Shown here: positions 8,112-16,165 of the stretch, piece by piece
Numbering within the stretch: position 1 is the first letter of the stretch
How the letters are laid out: each line of letters begins with the position of its first letter
The notes under the pieces: generated by a model
Databases searched by the model: none
Told to the model about the DNA's origin: nothing
The model's input: only the letters and a program-made list of their open reading frames with translations
Source of the DNA: Streptomyces sp. MMG1533
GTDB taxonomy: Bacteria > Actinomycetota > Actinomycetes > Streptomycetales > Streptomycetaceae
Assembly (NCBI RefSeq): GCF_001279775.1
Contig: NZ_LGDG01000248.1
Coordinates: 1-64,000 of the forward strand
Direction of reading: 5' to 3'
DNA length: 64,000 bases
Position numbers and translations under genes: made by a program

Positions 8112-8978
8112 TCAAGAAGCCTCCGTGAAGGGGAAGATCCGGGTGAAGTCCACCCCGGGTTCGGCTGCCGCGAACCGTTCCCAGAGCGCCGCGGTGACCT
8201 GCCCGATCGCGACCGGGCCGCCCTTCTCCCCGGCCTCGCGCAGATAGAGCCGTATGTCCTTGGCCATGAGGGAGTTGGTGAAGCCGGCGGCATAGCGCCC
8301 GGTCACGACGTGGCGGGGGAACTTGTCGTCCGTCGCGGCGCTGCGGCCGCTGGAGCCGTTCAGCACGTCGAGCATCGTGGCCATGTCGAGCCCCGCGGAG
8401 AGGCCGAAGGCGACGGCCTCGCTGGTGGCGGCGAGGGTCACGGCGGACAGGAAGTTGTTGGCGAGCTTGAGCGCCTGGGCCATGCCCGGGCGCTCACCGA
8501 CGCGGTGGCGGCGGTCGCTCAGACCGGCCAGTACACCCTCGGCGCCGGAACAGGCCTCGTCGGTGCCCGCGTACATGACCGTGAGAGTGCGGGCCCGGGC
8601 GCCTGCCACGCCACCCGAGACCGGGGCGTCGACGTGACCGATTCCCTCCTCGGCCAGCAGCGCGGCGACCGCGCGGGCGGCACTCACGCCGATCGTCGAG
8701 GTGTCGACCACGCACCGGACGCGGCGGGCCGCGGCGGCAAGGACCTCGCGGGCCACCTTCTCGGACACGGCCCCGTCGGGGAGGCTGAGCACCACCACGT
8801 CGGCACGCCGGGCGACTTCGGCGACCGAGGGCACATGTATCGCGCCTGCGGGGGACCGCGCCGGGCCGAGGGCGTCGTGCGTGACGACCCGGTGGCCGGT
8901 GTGCACCAGGTTCGCGGCCAGGACACTGCCCATGTTGCCGAGGCCCACGCATCCGACGGTCTTCTCGGTCTCTTCCAC
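8112..8978 (-). CDS. Beta-hydroxyacid dehydrogenase (3-hydroxyisobutyrate dehydrogenase family)
   Basis: A 288-residue NAD(P)-dependent dehydrogenase. The N-terminal Rossmann motif is VGCVGLGNMGSVLA, the substrate-binding signature is HVDAPVSGGVAGA, and the catalytic lysine region is ALKLANNFLSA; FTNSLMAKDI completes the family pattern. It would oxidise the hydroxyl of a 3-hydroxy acid such as 3-hydroxyisobutyrate, or a related intermediate. The start is GTG 8978 with GGGAG upstream. A near-perfect operator lies 30 bp before it, shared with the divergent P450 at 9112. Fits degradation of methyl-branched chains, but closely related enzymes reduce tartronate semialdehyde or other substrates. 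Confidence 0.87.
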   Translation of the reverse strand: MEETEKTVGCVGLGNMGSVLAANLVHTGHRVVTHDALGPARSPAGAIHVPSVAEVARRADVVVLSLPDGAVSEKVAREVLAAAARRVRCVVDTSTIGVSAARAVAALLAEEGIGHVDAPVSGGVAGARARTLTVMYAGTDEACSGAEGVLAGLSDRRHRVGERPGMAQALKLANNFLSAVTLAATSEAVAFGLSAGLDMATMLDVLNGSSGRSAATDDKFPRHVVTGRYAAGFTNSLMAKDIRLYLREAGEKGGPVAIGQVTAALWERFAAAEPGVDFTRIFPFTEAS

Positions 8979-9007
8979 GGGTCTCCCTGGGTGGGCGATG
9001 AAGAAGC

Positions 9008-9022
9008 GAGAATGTCACTCTC
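9008..9022. promoter_or_regulatory. Operator palindrome GAGAAT-GTC-ACTCTC between divergent genes
   Basis: Eleven of twelve arm positions match GAGAAT-N3-ATTCTC. It lies 30 bp upstream of the dehydrogenase and 90 bp upstream of the P450. A further GAGAAT half-site occurs at 9053-9058. Confidence 0.7.
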
Positions 9023-9111
9023 TCAAATGCGCAGGTGAGATTCCAGCATGCGGAGAATTGTGCTACCGTTCCTCGTCGCCAGGGTGCCGACGAGAAGGAG
9101 TCGAACAGACC

Positions 9112-10398
9112 GTGACCGACTTCGAGGCGATGGACTTCTTCCGGGACGAGCGGCTCGTCGCGGACCCCTATCCGTACTTCGACGCCCTGCGCGGACAGTG
9201 CCCCGTGAAGCGCGAGAACCACCACGACGTGATGATGGTGACCGGGTACGACGAGGCGGTGCACGTCTACAACGACACCGAGGCCTTCTCCTCGTGCACC
9301 TCGGTCACCGGCCCCTTTCCCGGGTTCCCGGTCCCGCTGGAGGGACTGGAGGGCGACGACGTCAGCGAGCTCATCGAACAGCACCGCGACGAACTCCCCA
9401 TGAGCGACCAGCTCCCCACCATGGACCCGCCCCGGCACACCGATCACCGCGCGCTGCTGATGCGGCTGATCACGCCCAAGCGCCTCAAGGAGAACGAGGC
9501 GTCCATGTGGCACCTCGCCGACGGGCTCCTGGACACCTATCTCGCCCCGGGCGAGGGCGAGTTCATCGGCGGCTTCGCCGGCCCCTTCACCCTGCTCGTC
9601 ATCGCCGACCTGCTCGGCGTGCCCGAGGAGGACCGCCAGGAGTTCATGGAGCACATCCAGCACCGGCCGCGCACGGAGGCCGGCGTCGGGAGCACCGGCG
9701 ACGACACGCTGCACCACTCGCCGCTGGAGTTCCTCTACGGCCGTTTCGCGGCGTACGTCGAGGACCGCCGCCGCGACCCCCGTGAGGACGTGCTCACGGG
9801 CCTGGCCACCGCGACCTTCCCGGACGGTTCGACGCCCGCGGTCGCGGACGTGGTCCGCGTCGCCGCCAACCTGTTCGCGGCGGGCCAGGAAACCACTGTC
9901 CGGCTCCTCGGATCCGCGCTCCGGCTCCTCGCCGAACGACCCGAGCCGCAACGGCTGTTGCGCGCCGAGCGCGAGCGCATCCCGAACTTCGTCGAGGAGA
10001 CGCTGCGGGCGGAGAGCCCGGTCAAGGGCGACTTCCGGCTGTCGAAGCGGGCGACCACCGTCGGCGGGGTCGCCGTCCCGGCCGGCACCACGCTGATGGT
10101 GCTGAACGGGGCCGCCAACCGCGATCCGCGCCAGTTCGAGGATCCGGGGGCCTTCGACGTCGGCCGGGCGAACGTGCGCCGGCACCTCGCCTTCGGCCGG
10201 GGAATCCACACCTGCCCGGGCGCACCGCTGGCCCGCGCCGAGGCCCGGGTGGCCATCGAGCGGCTTCTGGACCGTACGTCCGACATCAGGATCGCCGAGT
10301 CCGTGCACGGCCCCGCGGACGCCCGCCGCTTCCCGTACGTGCCGACCTTCATCCTGCGGGGCCTGACCCATCTGAACCTGGAGTGGGGCGAGGCCTGA
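9112..10398 (+). CDS. Cytochrome P450 with dedicated ferredoxin
   Basis: A 428-residue soluble P450. The oxygen-binding motif is FAAGQETTVRL, the ExxR pair is in VEETLRAES, and the heme cysteine loop is FGRGIHTCPGAPLARAE. The segment MSDQLPTMDPPRHTDHRALL is the usual C-helix approach. Family not assigned; the long insert rich in Gly/Pro/acidic residues after the B helix is distinctive. The start is GTG 9112 with AAGGAG about 12 bases upstream. Its stop overlaps the ATG of the ferredoxin by one base (TGATG), so the two are translationally coupled and the ferredoxin is almost certainly its electron donor. Confidence 0.93.
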   Translation: MTDFEAMDFFRDERLVADPYPYFDALRGQCPVKRENHHDVMMVTGYDEAVHVYNDTEAFSSCTSVTGPFPGFPVPLEGLEGDDVSELIEQHRDELPMSDQLPTMDPPRHTDHRALLMRLITPKRLKENEASMWHLADGLLDTYLAPGEGEFIGGFAGPFTLLVIADLLGVPEEDRQEFMEHIQHRPRTEAGVGSTGDDTLHHSPLEFLYGRFAAYVEDRRRDPREDVLTGLATATFPDGSTPAVADVVRVAANLFAAGQETTVRLLGSALRLLAERPEPQRLLRAERERIPNFVEETLRAESPVKGDFRLSKRATTVGGVAVPAGTTLMVLNGAANRDPRQFEDPGAFDVGRANVRRHLAFGRGIHTCPGAPLARAEARVAIERLLDRTSDIRIAESVHGPADARRFPYVPTFILRGLTHLNLEWGEA

Positions 10399-10586
10399 TG
10401 AAGGTCTCCGTCGACGACGACCGCTGCCGGGGCCACGGGGTCTGCTGCACCCTGTGCCCCGAGGTCTTCGAGCTCAGCGACGCCGGCTACACCGTGGTCG
10501 AAACCCCTGACGTACCCGCCGAGTTCGAGGAAGCGGTCCGCTCCGCGGCCGGCATGTGCCCCGAGCGCGCCATCACCGTGAGCTGA
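10398..10586 (+). CDS. Small P450-type ferredoxin with an extra cysteine
   Basis: A 62-residue ferredoxin of the actinobacterial type that feeds P450s. The cluster motif is CRGHGVCCTLCPEVF with a distal CP (C10, C16, C17, C20, C54). The position that is often a non-cysteine in [3Fe-4S] members is His (CxxHxxC), and there is one additional adjacent cysteine, C17. It could hold a [3Fe-4S] or [4Fe-4S] cluster. It starts inside the P450 stop codon (TGATG). A reductase is not adjacent; the nearest one is at 44.2 kb. Confidence 0.92.
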   Translation: MKVSVDDDRCRGHGVCCTLCPEVFELSDAGYTVVETPDVPAEFEEAVRSAAGMCPERAITVS

Positions 10587-10597
10587 GGAGGGCCGCG

Positions 10598-10620
10598 CCG
10601 AAGGCGTAGGTCACCTTCGG
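10598..10620. terminator. Weak hairpin between convergent genes
   Basis: CCGAAGG (10598-10604) and CCTTCGG (10614-10620) form a 7-bp stem with a 9-base loop, 12 bp after the ferredoxin stop. The rest of the 100-bp gap to the convergent SDR shows nothing recognisable. Confidence 0.4.
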
Positions 10621-10686
10621 GCCAGGCCCCTGGGGCACGCGGCGGCCCACACCGACGCGGTGATCGTGACCGGCTTCCAGTTGCCC

Positions 10687-11514
10687 TCACGTCCTGAGTG
10701 ACAGTGCCGCGCACACCCCGCCGTCGACGAGGATGTCGACGCCGGTGAGGAAGGAAGCCTCGTCCGACAGCAGGAAGGCCACCACCGCGGCGAGTTCCTC
10801 GGCGCGGCCTTCCCGCCCGAGGGCCGACTGCTCCGACAGCACCTTCATCGACGGGTGGTGGGCCGCCTCCTGCCGCCCCTGCGGGGTGGCGACGATGCCG
10901 GGCGACACCGCGCACACCCGCGCCCCGACCTGCCCGAGGCGTACCGCTTCCCGCTGGACGAAGCGCTGCACTCCGCGTTTGGCCCAGGTGTAGGCCACGC
11001 CAGGGTCCTCGACCGCCGGCCCGACCTCGTCGCGGAGCCGGTCGAGGAAGCCCTCGTCCAGCGGGTCGGCCAGGACCGACTCCGCCGCGGGGTTCGGCTC
11101 GACGGGAGCGAGGTGGGCCGCCATCGAGGCGAAGCACACCATCGCCGTACCCTCGGTGGCGAGCGGTCGCAGCGCCTCGGCCAGCAGTGCCGTACCGACG
11201 AGGTCGACCAGGAGGATGCGGCGCCAGTCCGCCATGGTGGGCGAGATGCCGGCGGCGTGGGCCACGGCCCGGAGGGTGCCCAGTTCGCGGGTGCGGGCGG
11301 CGAGCCGGGCAAGGCCCTCGCCGTCGGTGACGTCCAGGACGAAGGGCTCGACCACAGCTCTCTGCCCGGAGGCCGACAGGTCCCGGGCCGCGGCGGTCAC
11401 CGTCGGCTCGTCCAGGTCGACCAGCAGCAGCCGGTCCACCATGCCGGTCAGTCGCCGCCCGCACTCCAGCCCCATCCCGCGGCCGGCGCCGGTCGCGATC
11501 CCCACGGTCGTCAT
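10687..11514 (-). CDS. SDR-family oxidoreductase
   Basis: A 275-residue short-chain dehydrogenase. The cofactor motif is GIATGAGRGMGLE, the NNAG position reads AHAAGISPT, and the active-site pair is Y-x-x-x-K in AYTWAKRG; the C terminus ends with a typical VDGG (ILVDGGVCAAL). Start is placed at ATG 11514, which has AAGGAGG five bases upstream; a GTG 18 bases earlier overlaps the VOC stop but would put the ribosome-binding site inside the gene. It is the third gene of a TetR-VOC-SDR operon and is probably controlled by that TetR. Confidence 0.87.
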   Translation of the reverse strand: MTTVGIATGAGRGMGLECGRRLTGMVDRLLLVDLDEPTVTAAARDLSASGQRAVVEPFVLDVTDGEGLARLAARTRELGTLRAVAHAAGISPTMADWRRILLVDLVGTALLAEALRPLATEGTAMVCFASMAAHLAPVEPNPAAESVLADPLDEGFLDRLRDEVGPAVEDPGVAYTWAKRGVQRFVQREAVRLGQVGARVCAVSPGIVATPQGRQEAAHHPSMKVLSEQSALGREGRAEELAAVVAFLLSDEASFLTGVDILVDGGVCAALSLRT

Positions 11515-11528
11515 CCGTTCCTCCTTCG

Positions 11529-11984
11529 TCACGAGGGCTTCCTTCCGGTGGCCCAGTACCGCTCCAGCACCGGCTGCAGCGCCCGGGTCACGAGTTCGAT
11601 GCGCGGGCCGGTGCTCCCGCGGTGGAACGCCCAGTACGGGGTGCCGTCGGGGCGCGTGCCGAGGGCTTCGAGCGGGTGGCCGCGCCGGGTGAGCCGGGCC
11701 GAGTCGGCGGTCACGTCGTCGGACCAGTAACCGAGGTGGTGGACACCGGAGTCGGCGGGCGTCCAGAGGGTCCCCCGGATGCTCTGGACGAGCTCCACCC
11801 GGGGCGTCGACATCGAGTACGTGGACCTGAGGTCGAGGACCGCGTCACCGGCCGGAAGGCCGACCTGTGACGGCGCGCCGATCGCCTCGCACCACGCGTA
11901 CCCGAACACCTCCGCGAGCTCGGCCGACGCCGCCGCGAGGTCGTCGACGACGATGCCGACGTGGAACTGGTCGGTGGCTTTCAT
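11529..11984 (-). CDS. VOC-superfamily (glyoxalase/dioxygenase-fold) protein
   Basis: A 151-residue protein with the vicinal-oxygen-chelate pattern: FHVGIVVDDLAAA at the N terminus, VHHLGYWSDDV in the middle and PRIELVTRAL near the end, giving candidate metal ligands His and Glu. Members include glyoxalases, methylmalonyl-CoA epimerases and extradiol dioxygenases, and the length fits an epimerase or lyase-like single-module dimer. Its ATG overlaps the TetR stop by one base. With a B12 mutase in the same window an epimerase role is tempting, but the sequence alone does not decide it. Confidence 0.8.
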   Translation of the reverse strand: MKATDQFHVGIVVDDLAAASAELAEVFGYAWCEAIGAPSQVGLPAGDAVLDLRSTYSMSTPRVELVQSIRGTLWTPADSGVHHLGYWSDDVTADSARLTRRGHPLEALGTRPDGTPYWAFHRGSTGPRIELVTRALQPVLERYWATGRKPS

Positions 11985-12649
11985 CAGTACGCCCCTTCGT
12001 CGCACCCCGGCCGGGTGCCCGTGCGCAGGCAGAACCGGACGATGTGGTCGACCTCGGCACCAGTGGGCCGGACCCGTTGCCACAGGTGGTCGGCGAGCTT
12101 GCCCACGGTCGCGTGCGCGGCGAGGGACGCGTCCAGGTCGGGGTCGGCGCTGCCGAGTTCGGCGTACGGCTCGCGCAGCAGCGTCGCCAGCGGGCCGGCG
12201 GCCGACGGTGGGCCCGCCGTGAACCGCTCCCCCACGCTGCCCGCGTTCCACATGACGGCCAGCGTCGTCGCCGCGATCTCCTCGTCCATCGCCTGCGAGA
12301 GGACACCCTCCGCCCAGCGCCGCACCCTGCCTTCCGGGGTGGCCTCCTTGGCCATCTGATGGGCGATGTAGCCGCGCAGGCGCTCGGCGCCGTCCTCCAT
12401 GATCGCGGCGACCAGTGCGTCCTTCGACGGGAAGTGCCGGTAGAACGCCTCGTTCGACAACCCGGCCGCCGCCACGATGTCGGCGACGCGCGGCCGGGAC
12501 GCGGTGCCGCAGCCCCGCATGACGTCCAGCGCGGCGTCGAGCAGTGCGCGCACCTCGGACGCGTAGTGGGCGCCACGCCTGGCCAGCGCGCGCTGCGCGA
12601 TCCGGTCCGCAACGTCGTTCCGCGTCGGGGGAATTGTGTTCTCTTTCAT
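11984..12649 (-). CDS. TetR-family transcriptional regulator (first copy)
   Basis: A 221-residue regulator. The N-terminal helix-turn-helix reads VADIVAAAGLSNEAFYRHFP followed by SKDALVAAI, about residues 50-80; the rest is an all-helical ligand-binding domain with no obvious signature. Start is ATG 12649 (MKENTIPP). Two copies of the GAGAAT-type palindrome sit at and just before this start, one overlapping the first codons, which is the pattern of an autorepressor. It heads the VOC-SDR operon and is divergent from the ACAD/kinase pair. It is one of two candidates for the factor that reads the window-wide operator. Confidence 0.9.
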   Translation of the reverse strand: MKENTIPPTRNDVADRIAQRALARRGAHYASEVRALLDAALDVMRGCGTASRPRVADIVAAAGLSNEAFYRHFPSKDALVAAIMEDGAERLRGYIAHQMAKEATPEGRVRRWAEGVLSQAMDEEIAATTLAVMWNAGSVGERFTAGPPSAAGPLATLLREPYAELGSADPDLDASLAAHATVGKLADHLWQRVRPTGAEVDHIVRFCLRTGTRPGCDEGAY

Positions 12650-12664
12650 GAGAACGCTATTCTG
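12629..12664. promoter_or_regulatory. Tandem operator pair at the TetR start
   Basis: GGGAAT-TGT-GTTCTC (12629-12643) and GAGAAC-GCT-ATTCTG (12650-12664), centres 21 bp apart or about two helical turns. The first overlaps the TetR start codon region, the second lies between TetR and the divergent ACAD. Both are near matches to the palindrome found elsewhere. Confidence 0.65.
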
Positions 12665-12686
12665 ACAGCCGCCGGAAGGAGACACA

Positions 12687-13988
12687 ATGTCGTGGGACTT
12701 CGAAACCGACCCGGACTATCAGGCTCAGCTGGACTGGGCCGACCGGTTCGTGCGCGAGGAGGTCGAGCCCCTCGATCTCCTGTGGGACGGCCTGCAGTTC
12801 ACACCGCCCGACGACACCCTCCGCCGGGTCCTCGACCCGCTGAAGAAGGAGGTGCGCGCCCACGGCCTGTGGGCGACGCACCTCGGCCCCGAACTCGGCG
12901 GCGAGGGCCACGGACAGGTCAGGCTCTGCCTGCTCAACGAGATCCTGGGCCGCTCCTCCTGGGCCCCGGTCGTCTTCGGCTGCCAGGCCCCGGACACCGG
13001 CAACGCCGAGATCCTCGCCCACTACGGCACCGAGGCGCAGAAGGAGCGCTATCTGCGCCCGCTGCTCGACGGCGAGATCTTCTCCTGCTACTCGATGACG
13101 GAGCCGCAGGCCGGCTCCGACCCCAAGGAGTTCACCACCCGGGCGGTGCGGAGCGGCGACCACTGGGTGGTCAACGGCTGGAAGTACTTCTCCTCGAACG
13201 CGAGGACGGCCGCCTTCTTCATCGTCATGGCGGTGACGGACCCGGACGGGGACCCGTACAAGAGCATGTCGATGTTCCTGGTCCCGGCCGAGACCCCCGG
13301 CATCGTCATCGAACGCAACGTCGCTCTCGCGGGCGAGCCCGAGGAACGCGGTTCGCACGCGCTCGTCCACTACCAGGACGTACGGGTGCCCGCGGACGCG
13401 CTGCTCGGCGGTGAGGGCCAGGCCTTCGTGATCGCCCAGACACGGCTCGGCGGCGGGCGGATCCACCACGCCATGCGGTCGATCGGGCTGGCGAGGAAGG
13501 CTTTCGACATGATGTGCGAGCGGGCGCTGAGCCGTCGGACGCAGGGCGGTGTGCTGGCCGACAAGCAGTTCGTGCAGGGGCACATCGCCGACTCGTACGC
13601 ACAGCTCACACAGTTCCGGCTGGCCGTGCTGCACACCGCCTGGCAGATCGACAAGTACAACGACTACCGCAAGGTCCGCAAGGACATCGCCATGGTCAAG
13701 ACGCAACTGCCCGCGGTGCTGCACGACATCGCGCACCGGGCGATCCAGGTCCACGGCGCGCTCGGCGTGAGCGGCGACATGCCCCTGTTCCGGATGCTGC
13801 TGGGCGCCAGCGTCCTCGGCATCGCCGACGGTCCGACCGAGGTCCACAAGGTCACGGTCGCCCGGCAGGTGCTGCGCGGCTACCAGGCGAGCGACGACCT
13901 GTGGCCCAGCGGGTACCTGCCCACGCGAGTGGCCGCGGCGCGCGCCAAGTACGCGGAGTTCCTGGACGACGAGGCGGTCGGCCGATGA
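12687..13988 (+). CDS. ACAD10/11-like acyl-CoA dehydrogenase
   Basis: A 433-residue acyl-CoA dehydrogenase of the ACAD10/11 subgroup. Features are YSMTEPQAGSDPKEF (about residue 135), GGGRIHHAMRSIGLARKAFD, the conserved GALGVSGDMPL, and ADGPTEVHKVTVARQVLR. It starts at ATG 12687 after AAGGAGA and overlaps the following kinase gene as ATGA. In mammals the ACAD10/11 dehydrogenase domain is fused to a kinase domain, and in Pseudomonas LvaC works with the separate kinase LvaA; both pairs convert 4-hydroxyacyl-CoA through a 4-phosphoryl intermediate. The pairing here suggests the same chemistry, which is inference. Two operators lie just upstream. Confidence 0.9.
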   Translation: MSWDFETDPDYQAQLDWADRFVREEVEPLDLLWDGLQFTPPDDTLRRVLDPLKKEVRAHGLWATHLGPELGGEGHGQVRLCLLNEILGRSSWAPVVFGCQAPDTGNAEILAHYGTEAQKERYLRPLLDGEIFSCYSMTEPQAGSDPKEFTTRAVRSGDHWVVNGWKYFSSNARTAAFFIVMAVTDPDGDPYKSMSMFLVPAETPGIVIERNVALAGEPEERGSHALVHYQDVRVPADALLGGEGQAFVIAQTRLGGGRIHHAMRSIGLARKAFDMMCERALSRRTQGGVLADKQFVQGHIADSYAQLTQFRLAVLHTAWQIDKYNDYRKVRKDIAMVKTQLPAVLHDIAHRAIQVHGALGVSGDMPLFRMLLGASVLGIADGPTEVHKVTVARQVLRGYQASDDLWPSGYLPTRVAAARAKYAEFLDDEAVGR

Positions 13989-15004
13989 TCGACGTCGAGC
14001 GGCTGGCCGGCTGGCTGGACGAGTCCGGGCTTCCCGGGAAGGGGGAGCCGATCGAGCAGCGGTACGTCTCCGGCGGCGCGCAGAACGAGATCTACGAGAT
14101 CCGCCGCGGCGAACTCCACTGCGCCCTGCGCATCCCGCCGCCCGCCGCACCGGCCGCCCGGGACGAGGGCATCCTGCGGGAGTGGCGGATCACCGAGGCG
14201 CTGAACGGCACGGACGTCCCGCACACCGAGGCGGTCGCCGTGTGCACGGACGCCGCGGTGCTGGGCCGGACGTTCTATCTGATGGAGTTCGTCGACGGCT
14301 GGTCCCCCATGGGCGTGCGCGGCTGGCCGGAGCCCTTCGACACGGACCTCGCGGCACGGGCGGGCCTGGCCTACCGGCTGGCCGAGGGAATCGCCCTGCT
14401 GTCCCGGGTGGACTGGCGGGCGAAGGGGCTGCACGACCTGGGGCGCCCCGACGGCTTCCACGAGCGCCAGGTCGACCGCTGGACCCGCTACCTGGACCGG
14501 ATCAAGGGCCGTGAGCTGCCCGGCTTCGACGTCGCCGCCGCGTGGCTGCGCGCCCACAAGCCACTCGACTACGTCCCCGGCCTCATGCACGGCGACTACC
14601 AGTTCGCCAACGTCATGTACCGCCACGGCGCCCCGGCCAGGCTCGCCGCGATCGTCGACTGGGAGATGGGCACCGTCGGCGACCCCAAGCTGGACCTCGC
14701 CTGGATGCTCCGCGGCTGGCCCGAGGACACCGACGCGCCCGAGGCGGCCACCGCCCTGTACGTCGACCTGACGGGCATGCCGTCGCGTTCGGCGCTCATC
14801 CGGCACTACGCCGAGGTGTCGGGCCGGCAGGTCGACGACATGGACTACTACGACGTCCTCGCCCAGTGGAAGCTGGCCGTCGTCCTGGAACAGGGCTACC
14901 AACGGGCCGGCGACAACGAGAAGTTGCAGGCCTTCGGCCCGCTGGTCCTGCAACTCATGCAGGGCGCTGCCGAGTTGGCGGAGACGACACGCTACGGGCG
15001 GTAG
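13985..15004 (+). CDS. APH-like kinase paired with ACAD (LvaA/ACAD11 kinase domain type)
   Basis: A 339-residue protein with the aminoglycoside-phosphotransferase fold. The catalytic loop is LMHGDYQFANVMY (H202, D204, N209) and the metal-binding aspartate is in AIVDWEMGTVGDP (D225). The Gly-rich region SGGAQNEIYEI and the EWRITEALNGTDVPHTEA segment match the kinase half of ACAD11-like proteins rather than true antibiotic kinases. It overlaps the ACAD gene by four bases, so subunits should be made in step. Most probable substrate is a 4-hydroxyacyl-CoA. It should not be read as a drug-resistance gene. Confidence 0.88.
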   Translation: MIDVERLAGWLDESGLPGKGEPIEQRYVSGGAQNEIYEIRRGELHCALRIPPPAAPAARDEGILREWRITEALNGTDVPHTEAVAVCTDAAVLGRTFYLMEFVDGWSPMGVRGWPEPFDTDLAARAGLAYRLAEGIALLSRVDWRAKGLHDLGRPDGFHERQVDRWTRYLDRIKGRELPGFDVAAAWLRAHKPLDYVPGLMHGDYQFANVMYRHGAPARLAAIVDWEMGTVGDPKLDLAWMLRGWPEDTDAPEAATALYVDLTGMPSRSALIRHYAEVSGRQVDDMDYYDVLAQWKLAVVLEQGYQRAGDNEKLQAFGPLVLQLMQGAAELAETTRYGR

Positions 15005-15016
15005 CCAGCGACAGCC

Positions 15017-16165
15017 TCACAGCCCCAGCGACTTGGCGATGATCACTTTCATCACCTCGCTCGTGCCGGCGTAGATGCGGGTGATGCGGGCGTCGGCGTA
15101 CAGCCGGGATGTCGGATACTCCGCCATGTAGCCGTAGCCGCCGAAGAGCTGGAGGCAGCGGTCGACGGCGCGGGCCTGCATCTCCGTGCAGAACAGCTTG
15201 ACCTTCGCCGCGTCGGGGCCGGACAGGTCACCCGCCACCAGTTCGAGGACCGCCCGGTCCAGCATCGCCTGGGCGGCCTCGATCTCGGCGGCGACGGCGG
15301 CGAGTTCGAACTTCGTGTTCTGGAAGGACGCCAGAGGCTTTCCGAAGACCTCGCGGTCCTTGACGTAGGCGATCGTCGTGTCGAGGGCGGCCCGCGCCTG
15401 TGCGACCGAGCCGACCGCGACCGTCATCCGCTCCTGGGGCAGGTTGTGGCCCAGATAGCCGAAGGCCGCCCCCTCCTCCCCCAGCCGGTTCGCCACCGGT
15501 ACGCGTACGTCGCCGAAGGCCAGTTCGACGGTGTCCTGGGCCTTGATGCCCATCTTGTCGAGCACCCGTCCCCGGGTGAACCCGGGCATCCCGTCCTCGA
15601 CGACCAGCAGGGTCAGACCCCCGCGTCGGTCGCCGGGGTCCGTCGAGGTGCGCGCCACCACGATGACCAGATCGGCGAGCAGGCCGCCGGTGATGAACGT
15701 CTTGGCACCGTTCAGGACATACGCGTCGCCCTCGCGTACGGCGGTGGTGCGGATGCCCGCGAGGTCGGAGCCCGTGCCGGGTTCGGTCATGGCGACGGCG
15801 GTGAGCAGCTTCCCGGCGGCGAGCCCGGGGAACCAGCGCCGGCGCTGTGCCTCGTCGGCGTAGGCGAGGAAGTACGGCAGGACGACGTCGAGTTGGGTGC
15901 GGACCGTGCCGAGGGTGACCAGGGCACGGGCCGCTTCTTCCTGCAGGACGACGTTGTAGCGGTAGTCGTCGAGGCCGGTCCCTCCATACTCCTCGGGGAT
16001 CGCCATGCCCAGCAGTCCGAGCGAGCCGAGCTGTTCGAACACCGATCGCGGCAGACGGCCGTCCTTCTCCCAGGCGGCGTAGTTCGGCACGACCTCCCTG
16101 GCCACGAACTCCCTCACCAGCTTGCGGAATTCCTGGTGGTCGGTGTCGAAGACTTCTCGGCGCAC
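15017..16165 (-). CDS. Acyl-CoA dehydrogenase
   Basis: A 382-residue ACAD of the short/long-chain FadE type with AIPEEYGGTGLDDY, VAMTEPGTGSDLAGI, FGKPLASFQNTKFELA, LFGGYGYMAEYP and the C-terminal IYAGTSEVMKVIIAKSLGL. Start is GTG 16165 with AGGGGG upstream. It is the last gene of the 15.0-26.8 kb operon and is convergent with the kinase gene, 12 bp away. The complete set of motifs and normal length suggest a homomeric enzyme, unlike the short paired ACADs elsewhere in the window. Substrate unknown. Confidence 0.92.
   Translation of the reverse strand: MRREVFDTDHQEFRKLVREFVAREVVPNYAAWEKDGRLPRSVFEQLGSLGLLGMAIPEEYGGTGLDDYRYNVVLQEEAARALVTLGTVRTQLDVVLPYFLAYADEAQRRRWFPGLAAGKLLTAVAMTEPGTGSDLAGIRTTAVREGDAYVLNGAKTFITGGLLADLVIVVARTSTDPGDRRGGLTLLVVEDGMPGFTRGRVLDKMGIKAQDTVELAFGDVRVPVANRLGEEGAAFGYLGHNLPQERMTVAVGSVAQARAALDTTIAYVKDREVFGKPLASFQNTKFELAAVAAEIEAAQAMLDRAVLELVAGDLSGPDAAKVKLFCTEMQARAVDRCLQLFGGYGYMAEYPTSRLYADARITRIYAGTSEVMKVIIAKSLGL

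Noticed and set aside
3757..10586. Secondary-metabolite gene cluster suggested by two P450s and a Rieske enzyme
   Set aside because: No polyketide synthase, peptide synthetase, terpene synthase or export genes occur; the surrounding genes are catabolic.
13985..15004. Aminoglycoside resistance gene
   Set aside because: The APH fold is present, but coupling to an ACAD10/11-type dehydrogenase and the ACAD11-like N-terminal segments point to acyl-CoA metabolism.
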